Positions 6,920 to 15,651 of a stretch of 34,181 nt of DNA are shown here, in pieces. The notes below the pieces were generated by a model that was not told the origin of the DNA, ran no database searches, and was given only the letters and a program-made list of their open reading frames with translations. Made by a program: the position numbers and the translations under genes. Source of the DNA: Mucilaginibacter sp. Lineage in GTDB: Bacteria > Bacteroidota > Bacteroidia > Sphingobacteriales > Sphingobacteriaceae. Position 1 is the stretch's first letter. Each line of letters starts with the position of its first letter. Location: positions 1 to 34,181 of the forward strand of contig JARLHA010000056.1 of the NCBI GenBank assembly GCA_031292485.1. Reading direction: 5' to 3'.

Positions 6920-7927
6920 ATGAGCAGCGCAGATAAATTAAAAGCATTACAGCTAACCCTTGATAAGCTGGAAAAATCATACGGAAAAGGTACCATCATG
7001 AAATTGGGTGATACCGCTATCGAGGCTATCGAAGTTATATCAACAGGGTCTATTGGCTTGGATATTGCCTTAGGCGTTGGTGGTTTACCAAAAGGGCGTG
7101 TTATTGAAATATACGGCCCTGAATCATCTGGTAAAACTACACTCGCTATACATGCCATTGCAGAAGCACAGAAAAAAGGCGGTATTGCCGCTTTTATTGA
7201 TGCTGAGCATGCTTTCGACCGCTTTTACGCTCAAAAATTAGGTGTTAATGTAGAAGAGCTTCTGATTTCCCAGCCGGATAATGGTGAGCAGGCGCTTGAA
7301 ATTGCTGATAACCTGATCCGCTCGGGCGCTATTGATATCCTCGTAATCGACTCTGTTGCTGCTTTGGTACCAAAGGCCGAAATAGAAGGCGAAATGGGTG
7401 ACTCCAAAATGGGCTTACAGGCACGGTTGATGTCGCAGGCTTTGCGTAAGCTTACCGGCACCATCAGCAAAACCGGATGCTGCTGTATCTTTATTAACCA
7501 GCTGCGCGAGAAGATCGGCGTGATGTTCGGTAATCCCGAAACCACTACCGGCGGTAACGCGTTGAAGTTTTATGCTTCGGTACGATTGGATATACGCCGA
7601 ATTTCGCAAATTAAAGATACCGACGAAGTATCGGGTAACCGGGTGAAGGTAAAAATTGTGAAAAACAAAGTAGCGCCGCCTTTCCGCATTGCTGAGTTTG
7701 ACATCATGTTTGGTGAAGGGATCTCCAAAGCCGGCGAGATCATCGACCTTGGGGTTGAGCATAATATCATCAAAAAAGCAGGCTCCTGGTTCAGCTATGG
7801 CGAAACCCGTTTGGGCCAGGGCCGCGATGCGGTGAAACAATTAATACAGGATAATCCTGAACTGATGGAAGAACTGGAAGCTAAAATTAAGCAAACCGTT
7901 ACCGGGGATCATTTGGCGGAAGTATAG
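6920..7927 (+). CDS. recA: Recombinase A
   Basis: RecA forms filaments on single-stranded DNA, drives homologous recombination and activates SOS responses where LexA exists. The 335-residue protein has Walker A GPESSGKT at 66-73, Walker B ILVIDSVAALVP, the L1 loop region EGEMGDSKMGLQARLMSQ and the L2 loop IGVMFGNPETTTGG. It is full length for the family, with a short acidic C-terminus (the E. coli tail is longer). ATG 6920 is the only start in front of the conserved N-terminal helix. It has its own promoter box at 6892 and terminator at 7992, so it is monocistronic. Nothing in its codon use or composition looks foreign. Confidence 0.98.
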   Translation: MSSADKLKALQLTLDKLEKSYGKGTIMKLGDTAIEAIEVISTGSIGLDIALGVGGLPKGRVIEIYGPESSGKTTLAIHAIAEAQKKGGIAAFIDAEHAFDRFYAQKLGVNVEELLISQPDNGEQALEIADNLIRSGAIDILVIDSVAALVPKAEIEGEMGDSKMGLQARLMSQALRKLTGTISKTGCCCIFINQLREKIGVMFGNPETTTGGNALKFYASVRLDIRRISQIKDTDEVSGNRVKVKIVKNKVAPPFRIAEFDIMFGEGISKAGEIIDLGVEHNIIKKAGSWFSYGETRLGQGRDAVKQLIQDNPELMEELEAKIKQTVTGDHLAEV

Positions 7928-7991
7928 TTTTTTAATTTCACCGATTATTTTTTGATTACACCGATATAACGTCATACATAAATAGTTTTAG

Positions 7992-8016
7992 AGCCTTCCT
8001 TTGGGGAGGCTTTTTT
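7992..8016 (+). terminator. recA terminator
   Basis: AGCCTTCC (7992-7999) pairs with GGGAGGCT (8004-8011, one G-U pair) and is followed by a run of Ts to 8016. It lies about 65 bases after the recA stop. Confidence 0.8.
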
Positions 8017-8115
8017 GTTTGGGATTTTTCAAACACGTTCCGTCATACATTTCTCATAAATTATGATCATTCTAATATGGAATCCCATTTTCACCCGAAC
8101 CCTGCCTCAAACTTT

Positions 8116-8123
8116 TACCTTTG
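8116..8123 (+). promoter_or_regulatory. -7 promoter box of the DUF3050 gene
   Basis: TACCTTTG is a perfect TAnnTTTG box 24 bases before the chosen ATG at 8148. It overlaps the upstream TTG that could be read as an earlier in-frame start, which argues against that start. Confidence 0.65.
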
Positions 8124-8147
8124 CCACCTTTAAAAGCAGCGGAACAA

Positions 8148-8939
8148 ATGAACCCCCATATCAAAAAAGTACAGGAAGCCATTGAGCCTTTACGGCAACA
8201 GATTATTAACCACCCGGTTTATACCTTAATTGAAAGCATTGACGACCTGGGTGTTTTTATGAATTATCATATTTACGCGGTTTGGGATTTCATGTCGATA
8301 TTGAAGGCGCTGCAAAACAATTTAACCTGTACACAAGTGCCCTGGTTCCCGGTGGGCCCGGCAAATACGCGCTACCTGATAAACGAAATTGTATGCGGCG
8401 AAGAATCAGATGTGGATAGCAATGGTGTTCGCAAAAGCCATTATGAGCTTTACCTGGATGCGATGAAACAATGCGGACACGAACCACAGGGGTTTTTAAA
8501 TTTTATATATTCTTTAAAAAATACCGGAAACCTTATACTGGCACTTGATGAAGCAGAAGTACCCGATGCGGCTAAAGAATTTGTGAATTACACCTTTGAT
8601 ATCATTAACAGCGGCAAAGCGCACCTGCAGGCGGCTGTGTTCACCTTTGGCAGGGAAGACCTGATCCCGAATATGTTTTTGTCGATAGTAAACGACCTTA
8701 ACCAGAAATTTCCGGGCCAGGTATCCGAATTTAAATACTATCTCGACCGCCATATTGAAGTTGACGGCGACCACCACAGCCATCTTGCTTTAGAAATGAC
8801 TGCAGAACTTTGTGGATCTGACGCAGAGAAATGGGATGAAGCGAAGCAGGCGTCCATCATCGCGTTGCAAAAACGCATCGGTTTATGGGACGGAATTTAT
8901 GATGAAATAGTAAATTCCAGGATTTTGACGAACGAATAA
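8148..8939 (+). CDS. DUF3050 family protein (haem-oxygenase-like fold)
   Basis: The 263-residue protein matches what I recall of DUF3050: an all-helical protein beginning with a PLRQQIINHPVY segment, then NYHIYAVWDFM, CGEESD, a YYLDRHIEVDGDHH segment and a final helical tail. The spaced H/E/D residues (His in NYHIY, Glu in GEESD, His in DRHIEVDGDHH) would suit a di-metal site as in other haem-oxygenase-like oxidases, but the reaction is unknown to me. ATG 8148 was chosen because an upstream in-frame TTG overlaps the -7 promoter box. No signal peptide, so it is cytoplasmic. Its stop codon (8937-8939) directly abuts the stop codon of the convergent response-regulator gene (8940-8942), with no room for a terminator. 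Confidence 0.8.
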   Translation: MNPHIKKVQEAIEPLRQQIINHPVYTLIESIDDLGVFMNYHIYAVWDFMSILKALQNNLTCTQVPWFPVGPANTRYLINEIVCGEESDVDSNGVRKSHYELYLDAMKQCGHEPQGFLNFIYSLKNTGNLILALDEAEVPDAAKEFVNYTFDIINSGKAHLQAAVFTFGREDLIPNMFLSIVNDLNQKFPGQVSEFKYYLDRHIEVDGDHHSHLALEMTAELCGSDAEKWDEAKQASIIALQKRIGLWDGIYDEIVNSRILTNE

Positions 8940-9572
8940 TCACCTTAACCCCGTTTTACGCAGGGCCTCTTTTTTGTTGCGCACGTGCAATTTTTCGTAC
9001 AGGTTTCGGATGTGGGTGCGCACTGTATCAATCGCAATGAATAGGTGGTCGGCTATTTCCTGGTAGCTATAGCCTTTGCTTAGCCAGGCAAGCACCTCGT
9101 TCTCGCGGTCGCTCAAACTATCTTTAGCATCTACGTAAGGCGTTTGCTGCTGAAAGGCCAGCACCACTTTCCGGGCAATCTGGCTGCTCATCGGGCTTCC
9201 ACCCTTCTGCAGGTCAATTAACGATTCAATGAGTTTATTGGATGAGGTGTTTTTTAAAACATAGCCTGAGGCACCGGCCTGCAGGGCCTTAAATACCTTA
9301 TCGGCATCATCATATACACTAAGCACCATAAACTGGATGTCCGGCCGGCGCGGCTTTAACCAGGCGATCAATTCAATCCCCGATTTTCCCGGCAGTTGAA
9401 TATCCGTTAATACCAGTTCAATGTCATCGCCAAGTCCGGCTTCAAAATACTCCATTACTTCTTCGGTATTAATAAAAGAAGCCTTTAGGTTAAACTCGCC
9501 TGAACCGGCCAGCAATGCACCCAAATAGTTGCGTATCTTCTCGTCATCCTCTATGATTACTATAGGTGTCAT
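8940..9572 (-). CDS. LuxR/NarL-type response regulator
   Basis: Two-component DNA-binding regulator of 210 residues. The receiver domain (1-120) has the acidic pair D9-D10, phosphoacceptor D57 in LVLTDIQLPGKSG, S85 and K107. The LuxR-type helix-turn-helix is at about 148-205 (LSDRENEVLAWLSKGYSYQEIADHL ... VRTHIRNLYEKL split by a short loop). It is very likely the partner of the histidine kinase encoded upstream at 9713-12784, with 140 bp between them. That gap holds its own promoter with the shared 22-bp element, so the regulator may control its own gene. The start ATG at 9572 lies eight bases after the presumed -7 box, predicting an almost leaderless mRNA. Identification of the target site is inference. 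Confidence 0.93.
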   Translation of the reverse strand: MTPIVIIEDDEKIRNYLGALLAGSGEFNLKASFINTEEVMEYFEAGLGDDIELVLTDIQLPGKSGIELIAWLKPRRPDIQFMVLSVYDDADKVFKALQAGASGYVLKNTSSNKLIESLIDLQKGGSPMSSQIARKVVLAFQQQTPYVDAKDSLSDRENEVLAWLSKGYSYQEIADHLFIAIDTVRTHIRNLYEKLHVRNKKEALRKTGLR

Positions 9573-9579
9573 TTGCTTA

Positions 9580-9630
9580 TAAATTTAATATTTTGCAGGG
9601 AGCTCCCAAATGTTAAAAAAGTAGTAATTA
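9580..9630 (-). promoter_or_regulatory. Promoter with shared 22-bp element, copy 1 (response regulator)
   Basis: On the minus strand the element with core ACTACTTTTTTAACATTT occupies 9630-9608. After exactly 20 nt comes TAAATTTA (9587-9580), a one-mismatch TAnnTTTG box. The 22 bases are identical to copies at 14681-14703 and 15680-15702. Position relative to the -7 box overlaps the -33 region and extends upstream, as expected for an activator site. Confidence 0.7.
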
Positions 9631-9636
9631 TGAAGA

Positions 9637-9670
9637 AAGAGCCAAGAGTAAAGAACCAGGATTCAAGATA
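9637..9670. repeat. Heptamer array AAGAGCC between kinase and regulator genes
   Basis: Consecutive 7-bp units AAGAGCC, AAGAGTA, AAGAACC, AGGATTC, AAGATA occupy 9637-9670. Unlike most other loci here, no inverted partner arm was found nearby. It lies just upstream of the shared promoter element. Confidence 0.5.
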
Positions 9671-9712
9671 AAAACAAAGTCGAAATACGCACATGCTATC
9701 GTTATTACTGCT

Positions 9713-12700
9713 TCAAATAGCCGTTTCGTTTTTTCTTGCCTTTGACTCTATATTATTTTCCAGGCTCAGCGAATAAACAACTTTTAATCCCCGCTCCTGG
9801 TTTATCCATTCAATGGTGCCGCCAATTTCTTCCATGCGTTTGCGCATATTTTTTAACCCGTTTCCACTTAGCCGGGTAGTTTTAGCATGCATTCCATGGC
9901 CGTCATCGCTCACTTCAAAATTTACCCGGTCAATATCGAGCCTTAGCGAAAGCTTAACATGATTGGCATCTGCATGCTTCATTACATTGTTGAGGGCCTC
10001 TTTAGTAACCAGGTATAAATTCCGGCGCTGCTCATTGCTTAGTTTTATCTGTGGAACTTCATCGGGGAAATCAATCTTTAACGTGAGTTTAAAGGGTTCA
10101 AAAAGTTGCTGCATTTGCTCCCTTATGTACGATAAAAGATTTTCAAGCGAGTCGTTTTGCGGATTCAGGGCCCAAATGATCTCGCTCATACTTTCAACCA
10201 GTTTCCTGGCGGCTATGGATATGCTTCCCAAATCATTTTTTATGGTACGTTCCGTTTTTTGCTGGGTTTGTATCAACTCACTTAATAGCGCAATGTGGGT
10301 TAACCCGCTGCCAATTTCGTCGTGCATATCCCTGCTTATCCGGTTCCGCTCTGCATCAATAGCAGCTTGCTTTTCGAGCTGCCCCAATCGCTTTTTAATT
10401 TTTTGCCGCGAAACATAATAGGTAATATAAATAATAAGCGCTAAAAATAAAATTGAAGTGCAAACATAAAACCAGGACTTTTGCCAGAATGGCGCATTTA
10501 CTATAATAATCAATTTCTCTTCTTTGCTCCAGACGCCATCGCTATTGGCTGCTTTAACCCTCAATATATAATGCGAGGGCATCAGATGTGTGTAACGCAT
10601 GTTTTTATCGGCTGAGCTGATCCAATTTTTATCCCAGCCTTCTAAAATAAATTTAACCTTATTTGCCTGTGGCCGGGTAAAGTCAAGCGCAGCAAACCGG
10701 AAGCTGATGTTGTTTTGATCGTAGTTAAGCGATATGGTTTTACTCTTAGAAAATTGCTCGTCCTTAATATACGGATTGTCGTCAATACTAATAGACGTGA
10801 CAGCCACTCCCGGCACCGTGTAAGCGGGAGTTTTGGTGCGTTTGGGATTAAACCAATTAAAACCCCTTATGCCCCCAAAGTACATGTTGCCTGATGCGCC
10901 CTTATAAAATGCCTGAGTGTTAAATTCGTTGCTCTGAAGGCCGTCCTTTGCTGTATAGTTTTGAAAAGTTCCTTCCTGCCGGTTAAAAAAAATGAGGCCC
11001 ATATTAGTACTCATCCAAGAATTATGCTGTTCATCTTCTAAAATGCCGTACACATAACTGTTTGCCATGCCGTTTCTTTCATCATAAAAGTTTTGCTTTT
11101 GTGTGAGGGTATTAAACTCAATCAAACCGATGCCGGTACAGATCCAAAGAATGTTTCTGTCCTTTTCGTCAGGGTGAATACTCCTTATATCTATCAGCGG
11201 GAATCGTTTCTCTATCAACTCAAATTCATCGCCATTTTTTTTATAGTGGATGAGTCCACGTAGCGGGCACGAGGCCCATACGGTGTGGTCCGCTATCTCA
11301 ACCACATCGGTTACCAGGGTAAAATTCGCGTTTTTTGTTTTACTAAAAAAACCGGTATAGCCTGCCCCTGTTTTTTTTATGGTCATAAGCCCGCTCGAAG
11401 TCCCGGCAACAAATTCGCCATTATCCAGCTGGATCAGTTTATAAACAAAGTTGCTATGCTCATTAAGCAAAGGGCTGTTAATTACTTTTACCGGCTTAAA
11501 AACACCAGCCTTTTCATCAAAAATAGTGATCCCCAAACTGCCGCAGATCCAGATCTGCCCATCCCTATCTTTCAAAATACTGGAAATGATTGAGCCTGGC
11601 AATCCCCTTGATCTGTATTGCTGGTAATCATAACTTTTAATCAGCCTGGTTACCGGGTCGTAAATATTTAGCCCGCTGCTATGTGTGCCAAGCCAAATAC
11701 GGCCGCTCTTATCTTCATAAAAACATTTAATAAAATAGTCTTTCAAAAACGGATAATCGCCTTCATTCAGCGGGAACAAGTTAAATTTTGGAGGTTTCAG
11801 GTCTAATTTACACACGCCGCCACCATCCGTTCCGATCCATAAATTACCCGAACGATCAATACATAAAGCCGAGAGTATGTTGATGGGTAAAGTTTTTATC
11901 CTCGAATTATCATGCAGATAATTGATGAACGTCCGGGTGTTTTCATTGTAGCAAAACAGTCCGTTATCATAGGTACTGATCCAGATCCGGTGGTAGTCAT
12001 CGCTCAGAATAGCCTGCACATCAAGCGTTTTGTTTAAAGGCAGCCCAAAGGTTACACTATCCAATACATTAAAAGCCGAATCTGTAACGATTATTTTCCC
12101 CGGGGATCGCAGGTTATACAGCCTCCCGTCGCCTGTATAAAAGGTTGAGTAAAAATCAAATGCCGGCTTGATGAATTTCAACTTTCCGCTTTGTGTATTA
12201 AAAGCAAATACGCCCTTATCTTCCGGGGATTTTATCCAAATCGTATTTTTATAATCTGTGGTTAACTGTTCGGATACAAAATTTGTGTAGGGTTCTTTAA
12301 GCCGGCAAGCCGTTAAGATAAGCTGACCGGTAGAGATATGATAGGCGTAAATGCCCGCCGCCGGATTAAAAATATAGAAAATGTCATTTCTGTCGATGAA
12401 GATACCCGCTGTCCACCCATACTTTTTAAAGATAAGCTTCCGGCTAAGTTTGTCATTTAGCGGGTCGTAATAAAATAAACCCGTTTCATTACAAAACCAT
12501 ATGTTGCCGTGGCTGTCTTCCGAAATATTACCGTGGATAAAGTTCGAATTGGCTATCTTTTTATCATTTATTTTATAAATGCGAATATTTTCTCCATCAT
12601 ACCTGTTCAGACCATCAGCAGTACCAAACCACATAAACCCTTTCTTATCCTGAAAGATACTATAAACTGAACTTTGCGAAAGGCCATCATTGACCCCGAT

Positions 12701-12784
12701 ATTTTCGAACTTTGGAATGATATCCTGCGCAGCTATCCCGCCCGAAAACAGGACAATAAAAAATACAATAAGAGAGCTTCTCAT
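9713..12784 (-). CDS. Beta-propeller sensor histidine kinase (Reg_prop / Y_Y_Y / HisKA_3)
   Basis: A 1023-residue membrane sensor. A signal peptide (residues 1-20) is followed by about 650 residues of two-component-regulator propeller repeats, visible as recurring W(F/I)GT and G-x-(I/L)W(I/F)(C/G) texts, that form a periplasmic double propeller. A Y_Y_Y domain (about 690-755) leads to one membrane helix (about 768-790). The cytoplasmic part has a HisKA_3 H-box (RISRDMHDEIGSGL, His821) and an HATPase domain with an N-box KEALNNVMKHA and glycine boxes DDGHGM and GNGLKNM. The layout is that of the Bacteroidota hybrid sensors for polysaccharides, but here receiver and HTH are on a separate protein, and no SusC/SusD genes are near. 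Ligand unknown. A weak relative of the shared promoter element (15 of 21 positions) lies at 12831-12851. Confidence 0.93.
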   Translation of the reverse strand: MRSSLIVFFIVLFSGGIAAQDIIPKFENIGVNDGLSQSSVYSIFQDKKGFMWFGTADGLNRYDGENIRIYKINDKKIANSNFIHGNISEDSHGNIWFCNETGLFYYDPLNDKLSRKLIFKKYGWTAGIFIDRNDIFYIFNPAAGIYAYHISTGQLILTACRLKEPYTNFVSEQLTTDYKNTIWIKSPEDKGVFAFNTQSGKLKFIKPAFDFYSTFYTGDGRLYNLRSPGKIIVTDSAFNVLDSVTFGLPLNKTLDVQAILSDDYHRIWISTYDNGLFCYNENTRTFINYLHDNSRIKTLPINILSALCIDRSGNLWIGTDGGGVCKLDLKPPKFNLFPLNEGDYPFLKDYFIKCFYEDKSGRIWLGTHSSGLNIYDPVTRLIKSYDYQQYRSRGLPGSIISSILKDRDGQIWICGSLGITIFDEKAGVFKPVKVINSPLLNEHSNFVYKLIQLDNGEFVAGTSSGLMTIKKTGAGYTGFFSKTKNANFTLVTDVVEIADHTVWASCPLRGLIHYKKNGDEFELIEKRFPLIDIRSIHPDEKDRNILWICTGIGLIEFNTLTQKQNFYDERNGMANSYVYGILEDEQHNSWMSTNMGLIFFNRQEGTFQNYTAKDGLQSNEFNTQAFYKGASGNMYFGGIRGFNWFNPKRTKTPAYTVPGVAVTSISIDDNPYIKDEQFSKSKTISLNYDQNNISFRFAALDFTRPQANKVKFILEGWDKNWISSADKNMRYTHLMPSHYILRVKAANSDGVWSKEEKLIIIVNAPFWQKSWFYVCTSILFLALIIYITYYVSRQKIKKRLGQLEKQAAIDAERNRISRDMHDEIGSGLTHIALLSELIQTQQKTERTIKNDLGSISIAARKLVESMSEIIWALNPQNDSLENLLSYIREQMQQLFEPFKLTLKIDFPDEVPQIKLSNEQRRNLYLVTKEALNNVMKHADANHVKLSLRLDIDRVNFEVSDDGHGMHAKTTRLSGNGLKNMRKRMEEIGGTIEWINQERGLKVVYSLSLENNIESKARKNETAI

Positions 12785-12923
12785 TAATCAAGGCATTGGA
12801 TTAGCGTTATAAATATACCTGAATTTCAATAAATATTAAACAGATATTGATATTAACTTTTCATAAACTATTCGGATTGAAACCTGATATTTAAACATTT
12901 AACGCCCGGGTACAGGATAAAAA

Positions 12924-12943
12924 ATACCACTTTTTTACTACTG
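12924..12943 (+). promoter_or_regulatory. Diverged candidate copy of the shared element upstream of the MORN gene
   Basis: ATACCACTTTTTTACTACTG resembles the shared ACTACTTTTTTAACATTT element around the T-run but differs on its 3' side, and no TAnnTTTG box lies 20 nt downstream. It is 68 bases before the MORN start codon. Kept as a weak candidate only. Confidence 0.25.
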
Positions 12944-13011
12944 TATTGTTAGGTAAAATAATATGGCCATTCATGAAATTTAGTGCATAAAACTGCATTA
13001 ATTTTTTGACG

Positions 13012-14616
13012 ATGAATACACCAAAACCTTTGATGTGTATCCCGCTGATCACGCTGCTGGTGGCCGGGATTTTAAATATGGTGAATGCCCAGCAAATTAG
13101 TTGCGATAATTTACTGGCTATTGTTAAAGCAATAGCCGGTGATTCGACAATGAGAACCATTAAAGCCGAAATAGCAAAAGAGGCCATGGGCGATGACAGC
13201 GCGCAATACTTTACATCGATTCCGATTTGGGATTACCTTGATGATTTGCATGGTGAATTTATTGAATATGATAAAGCATTGGGTGCCGTTGTTTACAATG
13301 GTTACTCAGTTAACAGGGCTACACTGACAATTGAGAGAGAACGCACTATTAAGGCGTTTGAAAATTGCCTTGGGGACGGCTGGATTGCCCGAACGGCCAT
13401 TGATGGTTTGGGAGATACGGTTACTTATTTTAAACACCCGGCTGACTATACCACGCTAACTATTAAAAACCATGAAGGATGGATGCGGATTAAATGCTAC
13501 CACGAGCCAAAAAACGGGTCGCCGGTATGTGTTAGCGGCGATTGCTACAACTTTTACGGCGGGGTTCAGTTTTTTAACAATGACGCTTATATAGGTACTT
13601 TTATTGACGGTACACTGAGCGGCGTTGGCCATGCAAACTGGTTTGCAACCAAAAAACAATACCAGGGTTCATTTTTGGATAACCAGCTTGAAGGATACGG
13701 GGCTATTTATGACGAAAACAACCAGGCAGTGAAAAAGGGCTTCTTTTTTAAAGGGGATACGGTGCCCCTGGACAGGCATAAAACCGGATGCCTGTACGGC
13801 GATTGTGAAAATGGATTCGGCGTCAAATTAACTTCAAGTGAGCTTTTTATTTATGCTGATGTATATATAGGGTACTTTAAAAACGGGCTTCCGGAAGGCC
13901 TGGGAGAATCGGTAACAGGTTGGGGAAACACCGAAACCGCTTTTTTTGGACATTACAAAAAAGGCATTGCTGATGGCACGGGGATTTTTATAAACTACAA
14001 TGGTAATATAACTTTCGGCGATTATATAAATACCATTGCGCGGGGGAACTACCTCACTGCCGTAACTGATAAAACAGTAATCCAGGGTAACTACGATGAT
14101 CATACATTAACTTATTTTGATGCAAACGGCATATTATCCAAATCGGGAAAACAACGCCTAACATTTATTGAAAACACCGACCCGGTTTACCTGGATACAA
14201 AATCGGCAGCGAAATCATTAAGTGAATTTTATAATTACCGCCAAACGGGTTACAATGAGATTTTAAGCGAACAAAGCAAATCGTTAAAGAACCCCGGTTT
14301 GAAAAGTTATAAAAGCAAGCTGTTATTCGAGGGCCGGTTTGACACAAATGTTTGTTCGGATCAACACCGCGACTTATATATAACAGTAACATTATCGGGG
14401 AATAGCGCTGATAAACCCGTATGGGTAAAGCTTTATAATAAATATTATAAAATGCTGGACAAAGCGCTTGGTAACCAGTGGCGGGTAACTACCGACAAAG
14501 GCCTTGCCGGACCCGAAAAAACTTCAAGTAATATTGTTTTCCGCAACATATTCGATTTGTCAAAATCAATTGATCTTTCGATAAACCAAAGTGGCGTCCA
14601 ATTGGAAATACACTGA
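13012..14616 (+). CDS. Secreted MORN-repeat protein
   Basis: A 534-residue exported protein. A signal peptide covers about residues 1-27 (hydrophobic IPLITLLVAGILNMV, cleavage near NAQQ). The middle (about 180-345) has MORN-type repeats with the typical Y-x-G-x-(F/W)-x-(D/N)-G-x-x-x-G-x-G pattern, for example YIGTFIDGTLSGVGHANW, YQGSFLDNQLEGYGAIY and YIGYFKNGLPEGLGES. The N-terminal and C-terminal parts both contain a segment related to each other (GDGWIAR... and GNQWRVTTDKG...), suggesting a duplicated flanking module. MORN repeats usually bind membranes, proteins or peptidoglycan; the role here is unknown. ATG 13012 is preferred to the in-frame TTG at 13006. It stands divergently from the propeller kinase and may be one of its targets, but only weakly by sequence. 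Confidence 0.8.
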   Translation: MNTPKPLMCIPLITLLVAGILNMVNAQQISCDNLLAIVKAIAGDSTMRTIKAEIAKEAMGDDSAQYFTSIPIWDYLDDLHGEFIEYDKALGAVVYNGYSVNRATLTIERERTIKAFENCLGDGWIARTAIDGLGDTVTYFKHPADYTTLTIKNHEGWMRIKCYHEPKNGSPVCVSGDCYNFYGGVQFFNNDAYIGTFIDGTLSGVGHANWFATKKQYQGSFLDNQLEGYGAIYDENNQAVKKGFFFKGDTVPLDRHKTGCLYGDCENGFGVKLTSSELFIYADVYIGYFKNGLPEGLGESVTGWGNTETAFFGHYKKGIADGTGIFINYNGNITFGDYINTIARGNYLTAVTDKTVIQGNYDDHTLTYFDANGILSKSGKQRLTFIENTDPVYLDTKSAAKSLSEFYNYRQTGYNEILSEQSKSLKNPGLKSYKSKLLFEGRFDTNVCSDQHRDLYITVTLSGNSADKPVWVKLYNKYYKMLDKALGNQWRVTTDKGLAGPEKTSSNIVFRNIFDLSKSIDLSINQSGVQLEIH

Positions 14617-14680
14617 ACTTATAAAATCAACTCGCAAATAATATGATATTACGCCTTAGCCGTGATACGTTCACCTAAAT

Positions 14681-14731
14681 AAATTACTACTTTTTTAACA
14701 TTTAATAAATATCTCCGGTACCCTACCTTAG
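14681..14731 (+). promoter_or_regulatory. Promoter with shared 22-bp element, copy 2 (82-aa gene)
   Basis: The element (core ACTACTTTTTTAACATTT) occupies 14681-14703. After exactly 20 nt comes TACCTTAG (14724-14731), one mismatch from TAnnTTTG, and the start codon follows 24 bases later. All 23 bases match copy 3. Confidence 0.75.
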
Positions 14732-14754
14732 TTGTAAACCAAAACAATAAAACC

Positions 14755-15003
14755 ATGAATATTTTAGTAAACCACCACATCTCAGACCCCGATGCTTATT
14801 GGGGTGCTTTAAGCGCAAACCCTCCTGTTCCGGAAGGCTTTAAAGTTGTAACATTTATGGCAGGGACAGACCCCGCTTCGTCGGCCTGTTTATGGAGCGC
14901 ACCTGATGTTGACGCATTAAAAGCGCTGGTCGACAAAACAGTTGGACATGCAAGCAGCAATAGCTATATGGTAATTAATGATTCAAAATCATTCGGCCTA
15001 TAG
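14755..15003 (+). CDS. Small cytoplasmic protein, 82 aa, possibly dimeric alpha/beta-barrel-like
   Basis: I cannot name the family with confidence. The protein (starts MNILVNHHISDPDAYW, ends INDSKSFGL) has no signal peptide, a beta-rich start, a helix at about residues 50-62 (DVDALKALVDKTVGH) and a closing strand, a pattern shared by small ferredoxin-like or dimeric alpha-beta-barrel proteins, including small DUF4242-type metal-binding proteins. It contains a histidine pair at positions 7-8. Its promoter carries the shared element exactly 20 nt ahead of a -7 box, and a terminator follows at 15029, so it is a single-gene unit. The promoter ties it to the response regulator at 8940 by inference. 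Confidence 0.75.
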   Translation: MNILVNHHISDPDAYWGALSANPPVPEGFKVVTFMAGTDPASSACLWSAPDVDALKALVDKTVGHASSNSYMVINDSKSFGL

Positions 15004-15028
15004 CATCGTTTATACAGCCAAAAAAATT

Positions 15029-15058
15029 AAAAAGCCGCCGGTAACCCTGCGGTTTTTT
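15029..15058 (+). terminator. Terminator of the 82-aa gene
   Basis: AAAAAGCCGC (15029-15038) pairs with GCGGTTTTTT (15049-15058), one G-U pair, 10-nt loop, T-run at the end. It lies 25 bases after the stop codon. Confidence 0.8.
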
Positions 15059-15070
15059 AATGTCAACCAA

Positions 15071-15103
15071 TAAAAAAGCCGGCAGTTAAATTAACTCCCG
15101 GCT
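15071..15103 (-). terminator. Terminator of the 152-aa secreted protein gene
   Basis: On the minus strand AGCCGGGAGTTAA (15103-15091) pairs with TTAACTGCCGGCT (15089-15077) with one mismatch, followed by TTTTTTA. It lies about 62 bases after the stop of the minus-strand gene and stands back-to-back with the plus-strand terminator at 15029. Confidence 0.75.
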
Positions 15104-15164
15104 CACTCTAACTAATCACTCCGGCAGAAGTGCAGGATCTGAAACTTTGTATTAATGCTTTGTA

Positions 15165-15623
15165 TTAACGCCCGGGAACCAACACCAGGCCCAGGTAACC
15201 CTTTCTTGCTTCGGGGTTCAAAAAGGCGGCATACTGGGGTGTTGCATAGGCGGTAAATCCAGGAGGGGCAGCTGTACCGGTAGCAGTCATCCCCATTAAA
15301 ACAATGGCCTTTTGAGCGGTGCTCAGCATAGAAACCGGCATATCACAAATAATTATCTTAACCTGGCCTGACTCAGTTATCTGAAAATCAAAAACCGAAT
15401 CATACTCCTTACAACCAAAGAATACGTCGGTGGTTGTTTGCTGCGTCTTTTTAAACTGGCCCAGCACAGTTAAGTAACTTGCAGCCGAATCAACCGGCAT
15501 CCCCAGCTTCGTAACCATGATCGAAATCTGGCTGGCAAGTATGTAGTTAGGCAAATCAGCTGACTGCTGGGCGTTTGCGCCGATGCCTGCCATAATTAAA
15601 ATTAAAAGAAGTTTAAATTTCAT
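15165..15623 (-). CDS. Small secreted protein of unknown function, 152 aa
   Basis: No family recognised. A clear signal peptide (MKFKLLLILIMAGIGANAQQ, cleavage near residue 18) predicts periplasmic or secreted location. The mature part is about 134 residues with two cysteines (in FFGCKEYD and IIICDMP) that may form a disulphide, a segment FDFQITESGQVKI suggestive of beta strands, and a hydrophobic small-residue stretch near the end. The start is fixed by the signal peptide. It is transcribed alone: its promoter has the shared 22-bp element (copy 3) and its terminator is at 15071. It is therefore probably co-regulated with the 82-aa gene and the response regulator. Confidence 0.75.
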   Translation of the reverse strand: MKFKLLLILIMAGIGANAQQSADLPNYILASQISIMVTKLGMPVDSAASYLTVLGQFKKTQQTTTDVFFGCKEYDSVFDFQITESGQVKIIICDMPVSMLSTAQKAIVLMGMTATGTAAPPGFTAYATPQYAAFLNPEARKGYLGLVLVPGR

Positions 15624-15651
15624 GAGATCAGGGTTTTAATTTTTAACCTAT

